From Deinococcus sp. QL22 (GTDB lineage Bacteria; Deinococcota; Deinococci; Deinococcales; Deinococcaceae), in assembly GCF_023370075.1 (NCBI RefSeq), contig NZ_CP097156.1, positions 124,001 through 188,000 of the forward strand: DNA of 64,000 bases, written 5' to 3'. The notes beneath the pieces were generated by a model that was not told the origin of the DNA, did not search any database, and saw nothing but the letters and a program-made list of their open reading frames with translations. Within the stretch, counting starts at the first letter, position 1; the number at the start of each line of letters is the position of its first letter. A program made the position numbers and the translations under genes. Below are positions 16,958 through 27,542 of the stretch, one piece after another.

Positions 16958-18682
16958 CTAGTTGCTGTTCATGCTGGCCTGCACGGCGGCGCGGTTGGCC
17001 TGCCGTTCCAGCACGGCGGCAAAAGCCAGTTCATCGGCTTCATCGGCCTGAGCGACCTGCACTTCCGTCCATTGCTGGCCCCCTTCGTCGATGGTGTAGC
17101 GGTAGAGGTCGGCCCGCCGCGCTTCGGTACGGCCCTGCTCGGTGCCGTCTGAGTTCCGGTAGATGCAGGTCACCCAAGCGCGCGGCTCCACGTTCCAGCC
17201 CGGTACTCGGATGTTCTCCGGATCTTGAACAGGCAAGTGAGCGAGGCGCTGCACTGCTTTCTTGACCGCCGGTTCGTTGAGAAACAGCGCCCCCAGCGTG
17301 GTCAAATGCACCGGCCCCGTACCCGTGCGGGCGATCCGCACGGCCACTCGGCTGGTCAAGGAAGCGTCCCAGTGCTCGGTGATCCACTGACGCACCTCGT
17401 CCGGAAACAGCAGCAGTCCGCCGTCGTCCGGGGGTGGGCAACGCACGTCGAGCACCTGATCGAAAATGAAACCCGTGATGATGCCGCCCACCGCGTGAGC
17501 CGCCACCCCCCAGGGCACTGGACTGGGCGCGTAGGTGGCCTCAATCTCGAAAGTGCCGCCCTGGGCAGGCAGTGCGCCTGAAGTTGGCTCCGGCGTTTGC
17601 ACCGAAACAGCCGTGGTGATGCTGGCGTCATTCAGGATGTCGACGCCGCCGTCTACCAGCGCAGGTGCCCAGACGGTAACCCCCCGAAGAACGACGCTGG
17701 CCGAGCTGGTGGCAATGGCCCGGCCTGTGGAGGTGTAGCCGCTGCCCGGTGTCCAGCGGGCAGCCACGGAGGTGCAGGGAGCGCGGGTGAAGTAGGACGC
17801 GAGTGGCTTCAAAGGTTCGCGGCGGCTGGAGTAACCGTACACCGCTGGATCAGCCACCTGAATGAGTGCCGTGGTCTGCACCCCCTCCTGATCGGCCAAC
17901 AGGCTTTCACCGAACACGGCATACGGCCCGCGTCCCGGCTTCGTCCAGGTGGCGCGAACATGGGTGCGAAGTTTCGCGCTGGATCCCGCCTTGCCGTTCA
18001 TCAATACGCCGTCCTGCTCATCAAATACGTGCAGTCCCTCAGCAGGCCCCCAGATCGGCAGGCGCTGGGCATTCACGCCGTAGTCGCCCAGCCCCGGCGA
18101 GCCGTCTTCGAGGTCACCCGTCAGCCATTTCTCGGCAATCTCCATGACCGACTCATAGCGCGGCAGGATGCGGGCACGCTGGCTACCCGTGCCCAATGCG
18201 GGCAGGGGCGGACGCCGCAGCGCCTCCCCCACCTGCCCGGAGTCGATCAGGTCGTTCATCAACTGCGCGAACTGTTGATTGGGCGCGGCCTGTGCGATGG
18301 GCAAGCGGGCCTCCACCCGGTCTAACCGTTGCCGCAGGCCGTTAAGCACGTAACCGTGCGGTTCCGGATCTCGGCGGGGCGCCACCGTGTCGGCGTACCC
18401 GGCCCAGCGGGAGCGCCAGGTCAGGCCGCCGTCCTCACTCCAGAAGATGTCCACTACGTCCTCATAGCCAATGTTCAGTTGGTCGCCCACGCCCCCAAAG
18501 GTGGCCTGTCGGCAATCGCCATTGGGCCGGACTTCGAGGGATGGGCCATCGGTGAGGTTGAGGGCCTGTTGGCCCGGTTGCAGCCCCAAGATGCCGTCCA
18601 GCACCAACTCGTGCTTGAACACGCCCGCATGGGTCTGAACGACAAGTTTGTAGAGGGGCGGATGGTCGTTCGGGTTGGTCAT
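16958..18682 (-). CDS. Baseplate/tail-associated protein (574 aa)
   Basis: A large beta-rich protein encoded immediately downstream of the tape measure, with GGAGGT five bases before its ATG. The N-terminus (LYKLVVQTHAGVFKHELVLD) and the alternating strand pattern fit a baseplate hub or tail-associated protein that binds the distal tail ring. I see no lysozyme or peptidase motif. The assignment depends on position. Confidence 0.55.
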   Translation of the reverse strand: MTNPNDHPPLYKLVVQTHAGVFKHELVLDGILGLQPGQQALNLTDGPSLEVRPNGDCRQATFGGVGDQLNIGYEDVVDIFWSEDGGLTWRSRWAGYADTVAPRRDPEPHGYVLNGLRQRLDRVEARLPIAQAAPNQQFAQLMNDLIDSGQVGEALRRPPLPALGTGSQRARILPRYESVMEIAEKWLTGDLEDGSPGLGDYGVNAQRLPIWGPAEGLHVFDEQDGVLMNGKAGSSAKLRTHVRATWTKPGRGPYAVFGESLLADQEGVQTTALIQVADPAVYGYSSRREPLKPLASYFTRAPCTSVAARWTPGSGYTSTGRAIATSSASVVLRGVTVWAPALVDGGVDILNDASITTAVSVQTPEPTSGALPAQGGTFEIEATYAPSPVPWGVAAHAVGGIITGFIFDQVLDVRCPPPDDGGLLLFPDEVRQWITEHWDASLTSRVAVRIARTGTGPVHLTTLGALFLNEPAVKKAVQRLAHLPVQDPENIRVPGWNVEPRAWVTCIYRNSDGTEQGRTEARRADLYRYTIDEGGQQWTEVQVAQADEADELAFAAVLERQANRAAVQASMNSN

Positions 18683-18692
18683 GGGTCACCTC

Positions 18693-21600
18693 CTAGAACA
18701 GGTAGCCAGTGCGGGCGCGGGCACGGGTGGCGGGGGGCGCTTGTTGCGTGATCAGCACTTCGGCGGTGAGGCCGCTGCGCTGCAGGTTGGACACAGTGCC
18801 GTCCAGTTTCTCGATGACCCGCGACAGGGCCGCCGTGTTCTGGGCCTGCGCTTGGGCGTCAGTCGAACGCAGAGCCACCTGCACGGATTGAGGCAGTTCC
18901 AATTGCTGGGCGGCATTTCCACCAAGTCCAGCAGACGCGCTCGTGGCGTCGCTGCCAAACACGCCGAGTTGCTGCGCGGTCGGCACCAGCACGCCCTGGT
19001 AGAACTGCGCCAGTTCGTTGTTGCCGGTCACGATGGCCGCTTGCAAGTCAGCCGCCGCCTTCACGTCGTCTGTGGGGTCAGCCGTTTTCCGCGCCGCGAT
19101 GTACTGGTCGAGGAACGGTTGAATCAGATCTTTCATGATCGCGCCCTGGAGGAAGCCATCGATCAATCCCTGCAGGATGTTTTGGGCCAGCGACTTTTTC
19201 AGATCGATGCCCAGCTCACCAAACGAGGTCTTGCCAGCTTTGATGCCATCCAGCATGCCGCCGCTGATGGCGTCGTAAATGGCGTCACCCAAGGTGCGGG
19301 CGATGTCCACGGATTCCTGATCAATGACCGACTTCTTGAAGCCCAGGAAACCCCAGAACCCGCCCCGGCTTTCGACCTTGGCGTACTTCGAGAGGTCAAA
19401 GAATTTGATTCCTTTGGTGGCCTCTTCGATTTCGGCTTTGGCCTTTGCCATCGACTTCTTGCCACCCTGGAAGATGTCCAGGATGGTGGAGACCACGGTG
19501 GCGACTCCAGCGATGATGGCCCCGATCCAATCGCCCTTGGCGAGCGCCGAGAGGGTGCCCTGCACGCCAGAGACGAAGGTGGAGATGACCTGATCGGTCT
19601 CCTCGTTTCCCGTTTTGAAAACCTCGCCTAGGCCCCCGACCAGCGCCTCAGCTCCGGCGAGAATGGCCTTCCTCCCGCTCTTGGCTCCACCAGCCCCGAA
19701 ATACGCCGCGAGGCCATCCAGACCCGCCGTGACGGTCTTCTGGAAGGTACCGTTCTTACCGACGATCCCCGACAGGTTTTTCAGTCGGTTGACCAGGGGA
19801 GTGTTGGCCTGCGCCGTGCCGATCTTGCCTTCGAGATCATTGATCCGTTGCAGGGCTGCCAAATAAGCAGGGGCATCATTTTTCAATCCTTCCAGACGAG
19901 CCCGCCAGTAGGCCAGGGAAGCATTCAGACCCGCGATATAGGCCGGACTTCCATCTTTGCCTTCCGCTTCCGCCAGTGCATACCGCACTTCAAGTAGGGC
20001 TTGCGAAGCCTCCTGCTCTTGATCGGCCAACTTCTCCGGAGTGATCGCTTTGATTTTCCCTTCCAGATCAGTGACCTGTTGTAAGGCCGCGAGATACTCC
20101 GGACTCTTTTTGTCGAGCCCGACCAGGCGGGCCTTCCAGTAAGCCAAAGATGCATTCAAGCCTTCCCGGTAGGCTGGACTCCCATCTGTCCCGGCCTGCT
20201 GAGCCCGAGCATATTCGGCTTCATCCAAGGCTTGTGAAGCAAGCTGATTCTGATCTGCAGTTTTCTCCGGACTGACTGCCAGCAACTTGCCTTCCAACTC
20301 AGTGACCTTTTGCAGCGCAGCCAGATATTCTGGGCTATCGGTCTTGAGCCCATCTTTGCGTGCTCGCCAATAGGCCAGTGAGGTATTGAGCCCTGCTCGA
20401 TATGCAACGCTGCCATCTGTCCCGGCCTGCTGTGCACGGGCGTATTCTGCCTCCGCCAGCGCAAGGCGAGCTTCTTCAGTTTTGTCGGCTTCAGCCTGCG
20501 TGAAAGCAGCAGCAGCTTTGGTGCCAGCCTCTTTGGCCTTGCCGGTGATCTGGGCGATAAACCCGTCGTAGAGGACGATGTTGGCAAGCAGTCCATCGCG
20601 GGTGAGGCGTTCATCCGGAGTGAGCTGGTCATCGGAGAGGCCCTCGAACTGACGAGCGGCGTCCTCTGTCTTCTTCAGGAAGCCCTGATAGGTCTCCAGG
20701 AGCCCGTTGTATTTCGCCTCCGCCGTCGCACGGGCGTCGTCAGCGTCTTCGTCTTTGCCTATGCCGTTCAGGTCACGGGCGAAGGTGCCGGGCAGCGCAG
20801 CATCCACCACGCCCAGGTCAGCGGTCTGCCTCCGAGCGGTGCGTCCTGCAGCCCCGATCTTGGCAATAGCCGCGTCCACGTCGGCCATGGCAGCCTTCCC
20901 GACTGTCCCCTGTGCGGTGTACACCTCGCGCCAGAATTCCAGGGTCTGGACGGCCAGTTGCCGCTGGGATTCGTTCATCTCGGACAGGCCTTCCAGCTCG
21001 CGGTCAATCCGCTCCTGTCCAACCTTGACTAGGTCGTCGCTGGTCGCTTTGGCGGCAGCGAGGACTGCCTGCCCCACATCGCGCTTGGTGCTCAGCTCGT
21101 AATCGCGCACGGCGTCGGTGCCGCGCCGCTCAATCGCTCCTAGATTGGAGGTGTGCTCGGCGAGCAGCTTGGCGGCCACCGTCTGGAGAGTGCCGTTTTG
21201 CCGTGCTGCCTCCACTGCATCGCTGTAGCGGTCGTTCTCGGCCTGTGTTTCAATCTCACGACTGGCGGCCACTTCTTTCTGTTTCTGCGCAACCAGCAAG
21301 GGCTGGAAGCGCTTGCGGATCTCCAGCACCTGCGCCTGGGTCAGGCCCTCAGCAGAGAGTTCCTCCGCCTGTCGGGCTTCCAGATCGGCGGTCTGGCGGG
21401 CCAGCAGGTCGAGTGCGTTCTTCCGGATGGTGTCGCGGGTGGCCCGGTCTGCGGAGAGCAGGGCCGCGTCGAGGGCGTTCTTGGCGTTCAACTCGGCAGC
21501 GCTGCGATCGCTGGCGTTTTTGGCTGTAACGATGCCGAGACGGGTGTCGATGTCGGCCAGAGCTTTGTCCTGTGCCGCCGCGAGTTCAAGCCGCTGTTGA

Positions 21601-24600
21601 CGGCTCAATCCTTCGAGTTCACCCAGCTTCTTGTACTTCTCGTTGACCTGCCGGATTTCTTCGTCGGCTTCGACGCGGGCACGGGCGTCTCGCGCGGTCT
21701 GAATCTTCTCGCCGAAATCCAGTTCAAGCTGATAGAGGGTGGCCAGGTTGCCCTTGGCTTGGGCCTGAGCATTCCCCAGTTGGCCTTCAAGCGTCTCACT
21801 GCCAGTACGGGCGGCAGCCACCGCATTCTCCGCCTGCAGTTGGCCGAGCTGTACCCCAGTCAGGGTCTTGCGTTTGGCGATCTCTGCATCAAGCAGCGCC
21901 AGCTTCTTCGGATCGCCCCCATTGGCAATCACACGGGCTCGGGCGGCCGTCAGTTCGGCATACGCCCACTTCTCTACGGCTTCGCGCAGCTTGTCGATCT
22001 CGCTGCGGTAGTTGGCAATCCCCTGGCCCTGCGTGCCAAGGGTGCCACTTTGGGTGAGCAGGGCCTTGATGGTGGCCTGCAAGGTGGCGGGCAGTTCAGA
22101 TGCCTTGGCCCTTAAGTCTTCGAGCGCTTGCTTGTAGCGCAGCACGCTGTCTGCCGTGACGGTTCCGGCCTTCACCTGCTGGGCAAAGCGTTCGTTGAGT
22201 TGCCGCAGGTCACGTTCTAGCGCCTGTACCGCTTTCTGACGGGCTGTACTTTGGGTGAGTTCCTCTCTGGTCGCCGCTTTGGCTTCCTGGACGGTGCGGT
22301 CGCGGTCGATCTGGGCCGCCCGAATCGCGTTTTGAGAGGTGGTCGTCGCGGTGCCCAGTGCACCCGCTTGCAGCGCTGGAGCCAGCGCCCGCGCGGCTGC
22401 ATCGTCGATCTTTTTCTGAGCAACAGCAATTTGCTTTTTGGCCGCCAGTTCGGCATCGGCTTGCCGCCGGATGATGACCTCACGCTGGGCCGCCGTACCA
22501 GCAAAACGCTGGAGTTCTTGCTCGTTGAGTTGCTCGATGCGCTCCAAAGTGAGGCGGGCCTGTGCTACCTGCCCTTCACGCACCTGCGCGTCGAACTGGT
22601 CGCGCTCTGCCTTCAGGGCGTCGTTCCCCTCGCGCACCACACGAAGACGGGTGGTCTCAATCTCGCGCTGGGCATTCTCGAACGTCGTCTTCGAACGGGT
22701 GAGGGCGGCGGCCTGTTGACCGGCAGGCAAGGCCTTGGCAGCCGCGTCGTCGAGTTTCTTCTGTGCCTCAGCCAGTTTCAGCTTGGCGGCTGCTTCGACG
22801 CCCGCCTGACGGGTGACAATCTTGATCCGCTCTTCAGCGGTGCCCTTGAAGCGAACCAACTCGCGTTCGTTCAGCCCCGCGATCCGGTCGAGGGTCAGTC
22901 GGGCGTCGGCCACCCGGCCTTCCCGCAGTTGAGCCTCGAACTGGTCACGCTCTGCCTTCAGGGCGTCGTTCCCCTCGCGCACCACGCGAAGACGGGTGTT
23001 TTCGATCTCGCGCTGGGCATTCTCGAAAGTTTTCTTTGAGCGGGCCAGGGCCGCCGCCTGCTCTCCTGCCGGAAGGGCACGGGCCGCCGCGTCGTCGCTC
23101 TTCTTCTGGGCCTGGGCGACCTTCAGTGCGGCGGACGCTTCCGCCCCCGCTTGCCGGGCCACGATCTTGATGCGCTGTTCCGCCGTGCCCTTGAAACGGA
23201 TCAGTTCACGCTCATTCAGTCCCGTAATCCGGTCGAGCGTGAGGCGGGCATCGGCCACCCGGCCTTCCCGCAACTGCTGATCAAGCTTGCTCTGCTCTTC
23301 CTGGATGGTCTTGCCCGATTCTTTGATGGCCCGCAGGCGGTCGGTTTCGATTTCGCGCAGGCTGTTGGCGTAGTCGGTTTGGGCCTGATCCAGCCCGGCC
23401 TGACGGTTGGCGGGGGCCAGCCCACGGGCTTCGGTTTGGTCAATCTTGAGTTGCGCGGCAGCAATCTTTTTCTCTGCCCCCGCAATCGCATTCGCTCCGT
23501 CGCGGGCAATCTTGGCGCGGGCGGTGACATCGTCTCCAGCGTTGACGAGAGCGCGGGTCTGAATGGTTTTGAGCCGTTCCAAGGACGAGCGGGCCGCAGC
23601 CACCTGCCCCTGGGCGGCCTCACGGGCCACTGACGCCTGCTCATCCGAGGCTTTTTTGGCGAGGGCCTTGGCCTCTTTGGCGAGGCGCTCGCGCTCTTTC
23701 AGGGCCTGACGCTCAAAGTCCAGTACCTTGGCGGCCACCGGATTGTTCTTGGTGAACGCGGCAATTTCCCGTCCTGCCGCAGCGGAGGCCGCCCCCTGTC
23801 CCTTGGTGCGGGCTTCCAGGGCGGCGAGTTCCTTGGCGCGCTTCTGAAATTTGGCGTACTCGGCGGCCGTGACCTCAGCGGCCTTGACGGAGCTGGCCGA
23901 ACCGTCCTTGTTCGTCTGGGTGATGGTTTTCCAAACGTTGGCGTGGGCTTTTTTGAAGGCGGCGATGTCGGTGTTGACCTTGGTGAGCCACACCTTGTTG
24001 CCCGACTTCAAGGCCAGTTGCTGCTGGTTGTACAGGCTCTGGGCTTGTTTGTTCAGTTTCTCGATTTGGGTATTGGCGGCGGCTGTTGCTGCAGCATTCC
24101 CTGCCGCTGTTCCCGCCTGGCCGCCTTTTGCCGCACCCGCAAGGTCGTCGGCCCGGACAAAGCCCGTGACTTTACCCAGCTGGTTCACCCCGACATTACC
24201 CACCGGATTGCCTGTGGCCTTGTTGCTGACGCGGTTGTTGCCCCGCACCAGGCCGTCCCCGATATAGATGCCCACATGCCCGTCGCCACCATCTTCGTAG
24301 AACACGGTATCGCCGGGTTTCAGGTCACTGACACCCGTATACCCGCGCAGCAACCCCGCTTTGCGGGCATTGTTGGCTGCGTCGTTGGCGTTGACGCGCC
24401 CATCGCTGTTGCTGTCACTGAAGATGCGGTTGATGTACCCGGCGATCTCCGGTTGTGCTTGGCCCAGCGTGAGGCGCACCCATTTGGAGCAGAAGTTCAC
24501 GACGGCGTCGGCCTGCTGGTTGCCTGTTTTGATCAGGGTCTGCTGGGCCACCGCCAATCCGAAATCGCTGGCTGGCCCAGTCCGCACTTGACCAGGCTGG

Positions 24601-27542
24601 AGAGGCCCCTGACCCGGCAATGTGTTGGGGTTGCGAATGCGGTTGCGCTCTTTGGCGGCTTCCAGTTCTGCTTTGGCTGCCGCCAGACGTGTTTCTGCGG
24701 CTTTGACCGCTTCGGGATCGACAGTGAAATACCTTTCCCCAGTGAAAAAATTAGAACCAGAAAAGTTGCCTTTTTGCGCCTGTGTTAAACCGTCCAACGC
24801 AAGCAAATGGCGTGCCTGAGCATCTGCCAATTCGGTTCCCACTGCGTTAAGCTCTGCGACCCTCGCTAGCATAGTGCCGCTGCTCTGAGCGGCTAACTGA
24901 TCAGTGGCATCGTAGATTTTCTGGATGTCATTAAAAATATTATTGGCGTAGACCGCGATGCCTGCGGCAACAGTGGCAATAAGACCGATAGGGTTGGAGG
25001 CGACGAACGCTGCGAGCGACGCGCCTACGGCTGCTATAAGCGCAGGCAAAGCTGTCAAAACGCCAGCTAATGTACCCCAAGCCGCGGTTGTGGCTGTGGC
25101 AATGACACTGCCTTTAAAGGCAATCAGGGCCACTCCCGCAGGAATTAAATAACCTCGCAGCTCTTCAAGAGCAGGGCCTGTCTTGCCAAGCCAATCCACA
25201 AGTCCAGTGAGGGCGACGACCACCGCTTCCGCAGCGGGGGCCAGCTCTGCGCCCAAACTTTGCTTGAGCAGCAAAATTTTGTTGGATAGCTCCGCCTGCG
25301 CCGCCACTAAGCTGTCAGTGCGCTCTTTAGCAGCAAGGTCGGCAAGCCCAGTCTGGGTTACCGCCGCACTGCGTTCGTCGAGCAGACGTGTGCCCTGAGC
25401 ATTAGCGCCGTTGTAAGCATCGAGCAGGGTGGTCGCGGTGCGAATCCCGTCGCTACCGTAGATTGTTTCGAGCGTGGCGAGGCGCTGCTTGTCGGTATAG
25501 CCTTCCAGCCCTTCCGCGAGCTGCTGTGTGATCTCGCGCAAGCTTTTCATCTTGCCTGCCGAATCGAAGGCAGAGAACCCGATTTTATCCATCGCAGCCT
25601 GGGCAGGCTGGGAGTTAGACGTAAACGCCGCCGTAAACGCTTTGAAGCTAGTGCCTGCGTCCGACGCCCCGATCAGGCGGTCGCGCATCAGGCTCATCAC
25701 GGTGGTGAATTCAGTGATGTCGATGCCTGCGGTTCGAGCGGCGCTACCGCCTGCTGCGATAGCTAGGCGAAAATCGTCGAGCCGCAATGCAGAAACGTTG
25801 CTGGCCGCTGCCAGCAAATCCGGCACTTTGGCCGCGGCTGCCCCTTCCAGCCCGAAGGCCCGCATAGAGCCGACCAGAATTTCGGAAGACACGGTGAGGT
25901 CTTTAACGCCCGATGCAGCAGCAAGCTTGGCCGCCGTTTGCAGGCCACCGCTGATGATCTCAGAGGTACTCAGGCCACGAGAGCCGAGTTCTTCAATCGC
26001 AGCAGCGGCTTGGTTGGAGTTAAAGCCCAGCTTGGTCAGCGAGGGATCTTGCGCCAGTCCCGCCAGCTCTTTGCCAAGTGCCTTGCCCTCTTCTCCGAAC
26101 AGCCCCAGCGTTGCTTTCGCGTTCTGAATGCCGTTCTCAAAGGTGCCGAACGCCCCGACCGAGGCCACGCCCGCAGCGGTAAAGGCCACCACTCCAGCCG
26201 TCACGCCCGCAATCGCCAAACCGACTGGCCCAGCAGCGGCCAGAATGCCTCCCAGACCGCCCGCAAACCCGGTGGCCTGCGCGGCAGCGGCCCCTAGGCT
26301 CCCGCCTGCCTGAGCCGCAAACTGGGGCAGGGAGCGCAGGGCATTAAGAATGCCGCCCGATAAACCCAGAGGCGTGAAGATGCCCTGCAAGGCTCCCCGC
26401 TGAGAAGCGAGTTGCTGAGTCGCCTGAGCCAAAGCACGCATCTGCTTCTCGCTGACGTTGCTGCGCTGCCCCACCGCCTGGATGCGCTGTTCGAGCGCCC
26501 GCATAGAAGCTTCGTAGGACTGCAAAGCAGCGCGTTTGGCCGTAAAGCTACCTGCCGCGACGGTGGCACGCTCAAATTCAGCACGGGCAGCAGCCATATC
26601 CGTCCGAATCTTCGTGATGGACGTGGAGTTGATGTTACGAGCTGCTGTGGACAGCCCACCCATGACCCGTTCCAGGTTGCGAGCTTCGGTACTGCCTGCG
26701 CGTAAACCCGTGGCGAGCGAAGCCCCAGCCGTGCGGATGCGCTCCATTTCGCGCAAGTAGGTACGCAGACCAATCGCGCCCCGCTCGTATTGCGACTGCG
26801 CTACCCCTAGCTCACGTCCTAGCTGCTGAATGCCCGCGCCCGCCGAAGTGCCGACCCGCCCCAAAGCCTGCGCGACCGTGCCGGATGCCGCCCGCAAAGC
26901 ATCCAATTTCCGTTGCTGATCCGCTGTGAGCACCCCGAGGCTCCGCAGCGAGACGATTTCAGCGTCAATCTGCGCTTTCAGGGCGCGGGTGGCCGTTTCA
27001 AACTGAGCAGTGGAGAGAATGTTGTTCCGCAAGTCACCTTGCAGGGCCTTGAGCTGGGCGGCATACGGATTGAGGTTCGCTCCACCGCCACCCCCGCCGC
27101 CCCCAGCGGGTGGCCCGTTAGGAGGCCGCGTGTTGCGGATTTCCGCCAAGACGCGCTTCAGCTCAGCGACAACCGCCTGAAACTGAGTAATCATGGCTGT
27201 TCCGCCAGAGAGGATGGCCCCAAAACCCGCCGTGTTGATGTTGAACAAGCCCGACACCGTGGTGCCGAGACTGGTCAGCAGAGTGCGAATCTGCGCGATC
27301 CGGGTAGCCGCGTCTGCCGAGTCGATGGCGATCTTGACTGTCTTTTCGCCCTTCAGGCCGGACAGGGCGGCGTTCAGCTCAGCCTTGGTGGGGGCCTTGA
27401 GCTTGACGGTGGCTTCCAGCTTGAGGCCGGTCAGCCCGGCCAACTGGGTCTGGGCCTGCTTGGCAAAGTCTTGCAGGGCCTGCCGGGCACGCCCGGTGTT
27501 GGCGGTGACGTCTAAATGGGCCGACGCGACTTGAGTAGACAG
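18693..27542 (-). CDS. Giant tape measure protein with embedded NlpC/P60-like domain, CTG start (2949 aa)
   Basis: This is the TP901-type tape measure core (about residues 460-640, for example NSNQAAAAIEELGSRGLSTS). An NlpC/P60-like peptidase domain spans about 1005-1125, with Cys1018 in NFCSKW and His1089 in DGHVGIYIGD. It carries an EF-hand-like loop DSNSDGRVNAND. Long heptad-rich repeats fill about 1300-1770, and three 78-residue repeats lie at about 2357-2570. I extended the N-terminus beyond the first canonical codon (TTG 27443). The frame is open back to 27548 and reads STQVASAHLDVTANTGRARQ. GGAGGT (27551-27556) lies exactly eight bases before CTG 27540-27542. Tape measures set tail length and help DNA pass the envelope. 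Confidence 0.9.
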   Translation of the reverse strand: MSTQVASAHLDVTANTGRARQALQDFAKQAQTQLAGLTGLKLEATVKLKAPTKAELNAALSGLKGEKTVKIAIDSADAATRIAQIRTLLTSLGTTVSGLFNINTAGFGAILSGGTAMITQFQAVVAELKRVLAEIRNTRPPNGPPAGGGGGGGGANLNPYAAQLKALQGDLRNNILSTAQFETATRALKAQIDAEIVSLRSLGVLTADQQRKLDALRAASGTVAQALGRVGTSAGAGIQQLGRELGVAQSQYERGAIGLRTYLREMERIRTAGASLATGLRAGSTEARNLERVMGGLSTAARNINSTSITKIRTDMAAARAEFERATVAAGSFTAKRAALQSYEASMRALEQRIQAVGQRSNVSEKQMRALAQATQQLASQRGALQGIFTPLGLSGGILNALRSLPQFAAQAGGSLGAAAAQATGFAGGLGGILAAAGPVGLAIAGVTAGVVAFTAAGVASVGAFGTFENGIQNAKATLGLFGEEGKALGKELAGLAQDPSLTKLGFNSNQAAAAIEELGSRGLSTSEIISGGLQTAAKLAAASGVKDLTVSSEILVGSMRAFGLEGAAAAKVPDLLAAASNVSALRLDDFRLAIAAGGSAARTAGIDITEFTTVMSLMRDRLIGASDAGTSFKAFTAAFTSNSQPAQAAMDKIGFSAFDSAGKMKSLREITQQLAEGLEGYTDKQRLATLETIYGSDGIRTATTLLDAYNGANAQGTRLLDERSAAVTQTGLADLAAKERTDSLVAAQAELSNKILLLKQSLGAELAPAAEAVVVALTGLVDWLGKTGPALEELRGYLIPAGVALIAFKGSVIATATTAAWGTLAGVLTALPALIAAVGASLAAFVASNPIGLIATVAAGIAVYANNIFNDIQKIYDATDQLAAQSSGTMLARVAELNAVGTELADAQARHLLALDGLTQAQKGNFSGSNFFTGERYFTVDPEAVKAAETRLAAAKAELEAAKERNRIRNPNTLPGQGPLQPGQVRTGPASDFGLAVAQQTLIKTGNQQADAVVNFCSKWVRLTLGQAQPEIAGYINRIFSDSNSDGRVNANDAANNARKAGLLRGYTGVSDLKPGDTVFYEDGGDGHVGIYIGDGLVRGNNRVSNKATGNPVGNVGVNQLGKVTGFVRADDLAGAAKGGQAGTAAGNAAATAAANTQIEKLNKQAQSLYNQQQLALKSGNKVWLTKVNTDIAAFKKAHANVWKTITQTNKDGSASSVKAAEVTAAEYAKFQKRAKELAALEARTKGQGAASAAAGREIAAFTKNNPVAAKVLDFERQALKERERLAKEAKALAKKASDEQASVAREAAQGQVAAARSSLERLKTIQTRALVNAGDDVTARAKIARDGANAIAGAEKKIAAAQLKIDQTEARGLAPANRQAGLDQAQTDYANSLREIETDRLRAIKESGKTIQEEQSKLDQQLREGRVADARLTLDRITGLNERELIRFKGTAEQRIKIVARQAGAEASAALKVAQAQKKSDDAAARALPAGEQAAALARSKKTFENAQREIENTRLRVVREGNDALKAERDQFEAQLREGRVADARLTLDRIAGLNERELVRFKGTAEERIKIVTRQAGVEAAAKLKLAEAQKKLDDAAAKALPAGQQAAALTRSKTTFENAQREIETTRLRVVREGNDALKAERDQFDAQVREGQVAQARLTLERIEQLNEQELQRFAGTAAQREVIIRRQADAELAAKKQIAVAQKKIDDAAARALAPALQAGALGTATTTSQNAIRAAQIDRDRTVQEAKAATREELTQSTARQKAVQALERDLRQLNERFAQQVKAGTVTADSVLRYKQALEDLRAKASELPATLQATIKALLTQSGTLGTQGQGIANYRSEIDKLREAVEKWAYAELTAARARVIANGGDPKKLALLDAEIAKRKTLTGVQLGQLQAENAVAAARTGSETLEGQLGNAQAQAKGNLATLYQLELDFGEKIQTARDARARVEADEEIRQVNEKYKKLGELEGLSRQQRLELAAAQDKALADIDTRLGIVTAKNASDRSAAELNAKNALDAALLSADRATRDTIRKNALDLLARQTADLEARQAEELSAEGLTQAQVLEIRKRFQPLLVAQKQKEVAASREIETQAENDRYSDAVEAARQNGTLQTVAAKLLAEHTSNLGAIERRGTDAVRDYELSTKRDVGQAVLAAAKATSDDLVKVGQERIDRELEGLSEMNESQRQLAVQTLEFWREVYTAQGTVGKAAMADVDAAIAKIGAAGRTARRQTADLGVVDAALPGTFARDLNGIGKDEDADDARATAEAKYNGLLETYQGFLKKTEDAARQFEGLSDDQLTPDERLTRDGLLANIVLYDGFIAQITGKAKEAGTKAAAAFTQAEADKTEEARLALAEAEYARAQQAGTDGSVAYRAGLNTSLAYWRARKDGLKTDSPEYLAALQKVTELEGKLLAVSPEKTADQNQLASQALDEAEYARAQQAGTDGSPAYREGLNASLAYWKARLVGLDKKSPEYLAALQQVTDLEGKIKAITPEKLADQEQEASQALLEVRYALAEAEGKDGSPAYIAGLNASLAYWRARLEGLKNDAPAYLAALQRINDLEGKIGTAQANTPLVNRLKNLSGIVGKNGTFQKTVTAGLDGLAAYFGAGGAKSGRKAILAGAEALVGGLGEVFKTGNEETDQVISTFVSGVQGTLSALAKGDWIGAIIAGVATVVSTILDIFQGGKKSMAKAKAEIEEATKGIKFFDLSKYAKVESRGGFWGFLGFKKSVIDQESVDIARTLGDAIYDAISGGMLDGIKAGKTSFGELGIDLKKSLAQNILQGLIDGFLQGAIMKDLIQPFLDQYIAARKTADPTDDVKAAADLQAAIVTGNNELAQFYQGVLVPTAQQLGVFGSDATSASAGLGGNAAQQLELPQSVQVALRSTDAQAQAQNTAALSRVIEKLDGTVSNLQRSGLTAEVLITQQAPPATRARARTGYLF
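19830..20480 (-). repeat. Three tandem 78-residue coding repeats in the tape measure gene
   Basis: Three consecutive copies of a unit of about 78 codons are present, each containing AGTDGSxAYRxGLNxSLAYW, PEYLAALQxVTxLEGK and a short linker. The first two copies are very close; the third (EGKDGSPAYIAGLN) has diverged more. The units are predicted helical and probably add length to the tape. Boundaries are approximate. Confidence 0.8.
22240..23640 (-). repeat. Tandem coiled-coil repeats in the tape measure gene
   Basis: Four to five copies of a unit of about 110 codons, each with REGRVADARLTLDRI, GLNERELxRFKGTAExRIKI, AQKKxDDAAAxALPAG and VREGNDALKAERDQF. The nucleotide identity between neighbouring copies is high, as seen near 22600 and 22950. 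These copies look recently amplified by unequal exchange. Boundaries are approximate. Confidence 0.8.
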
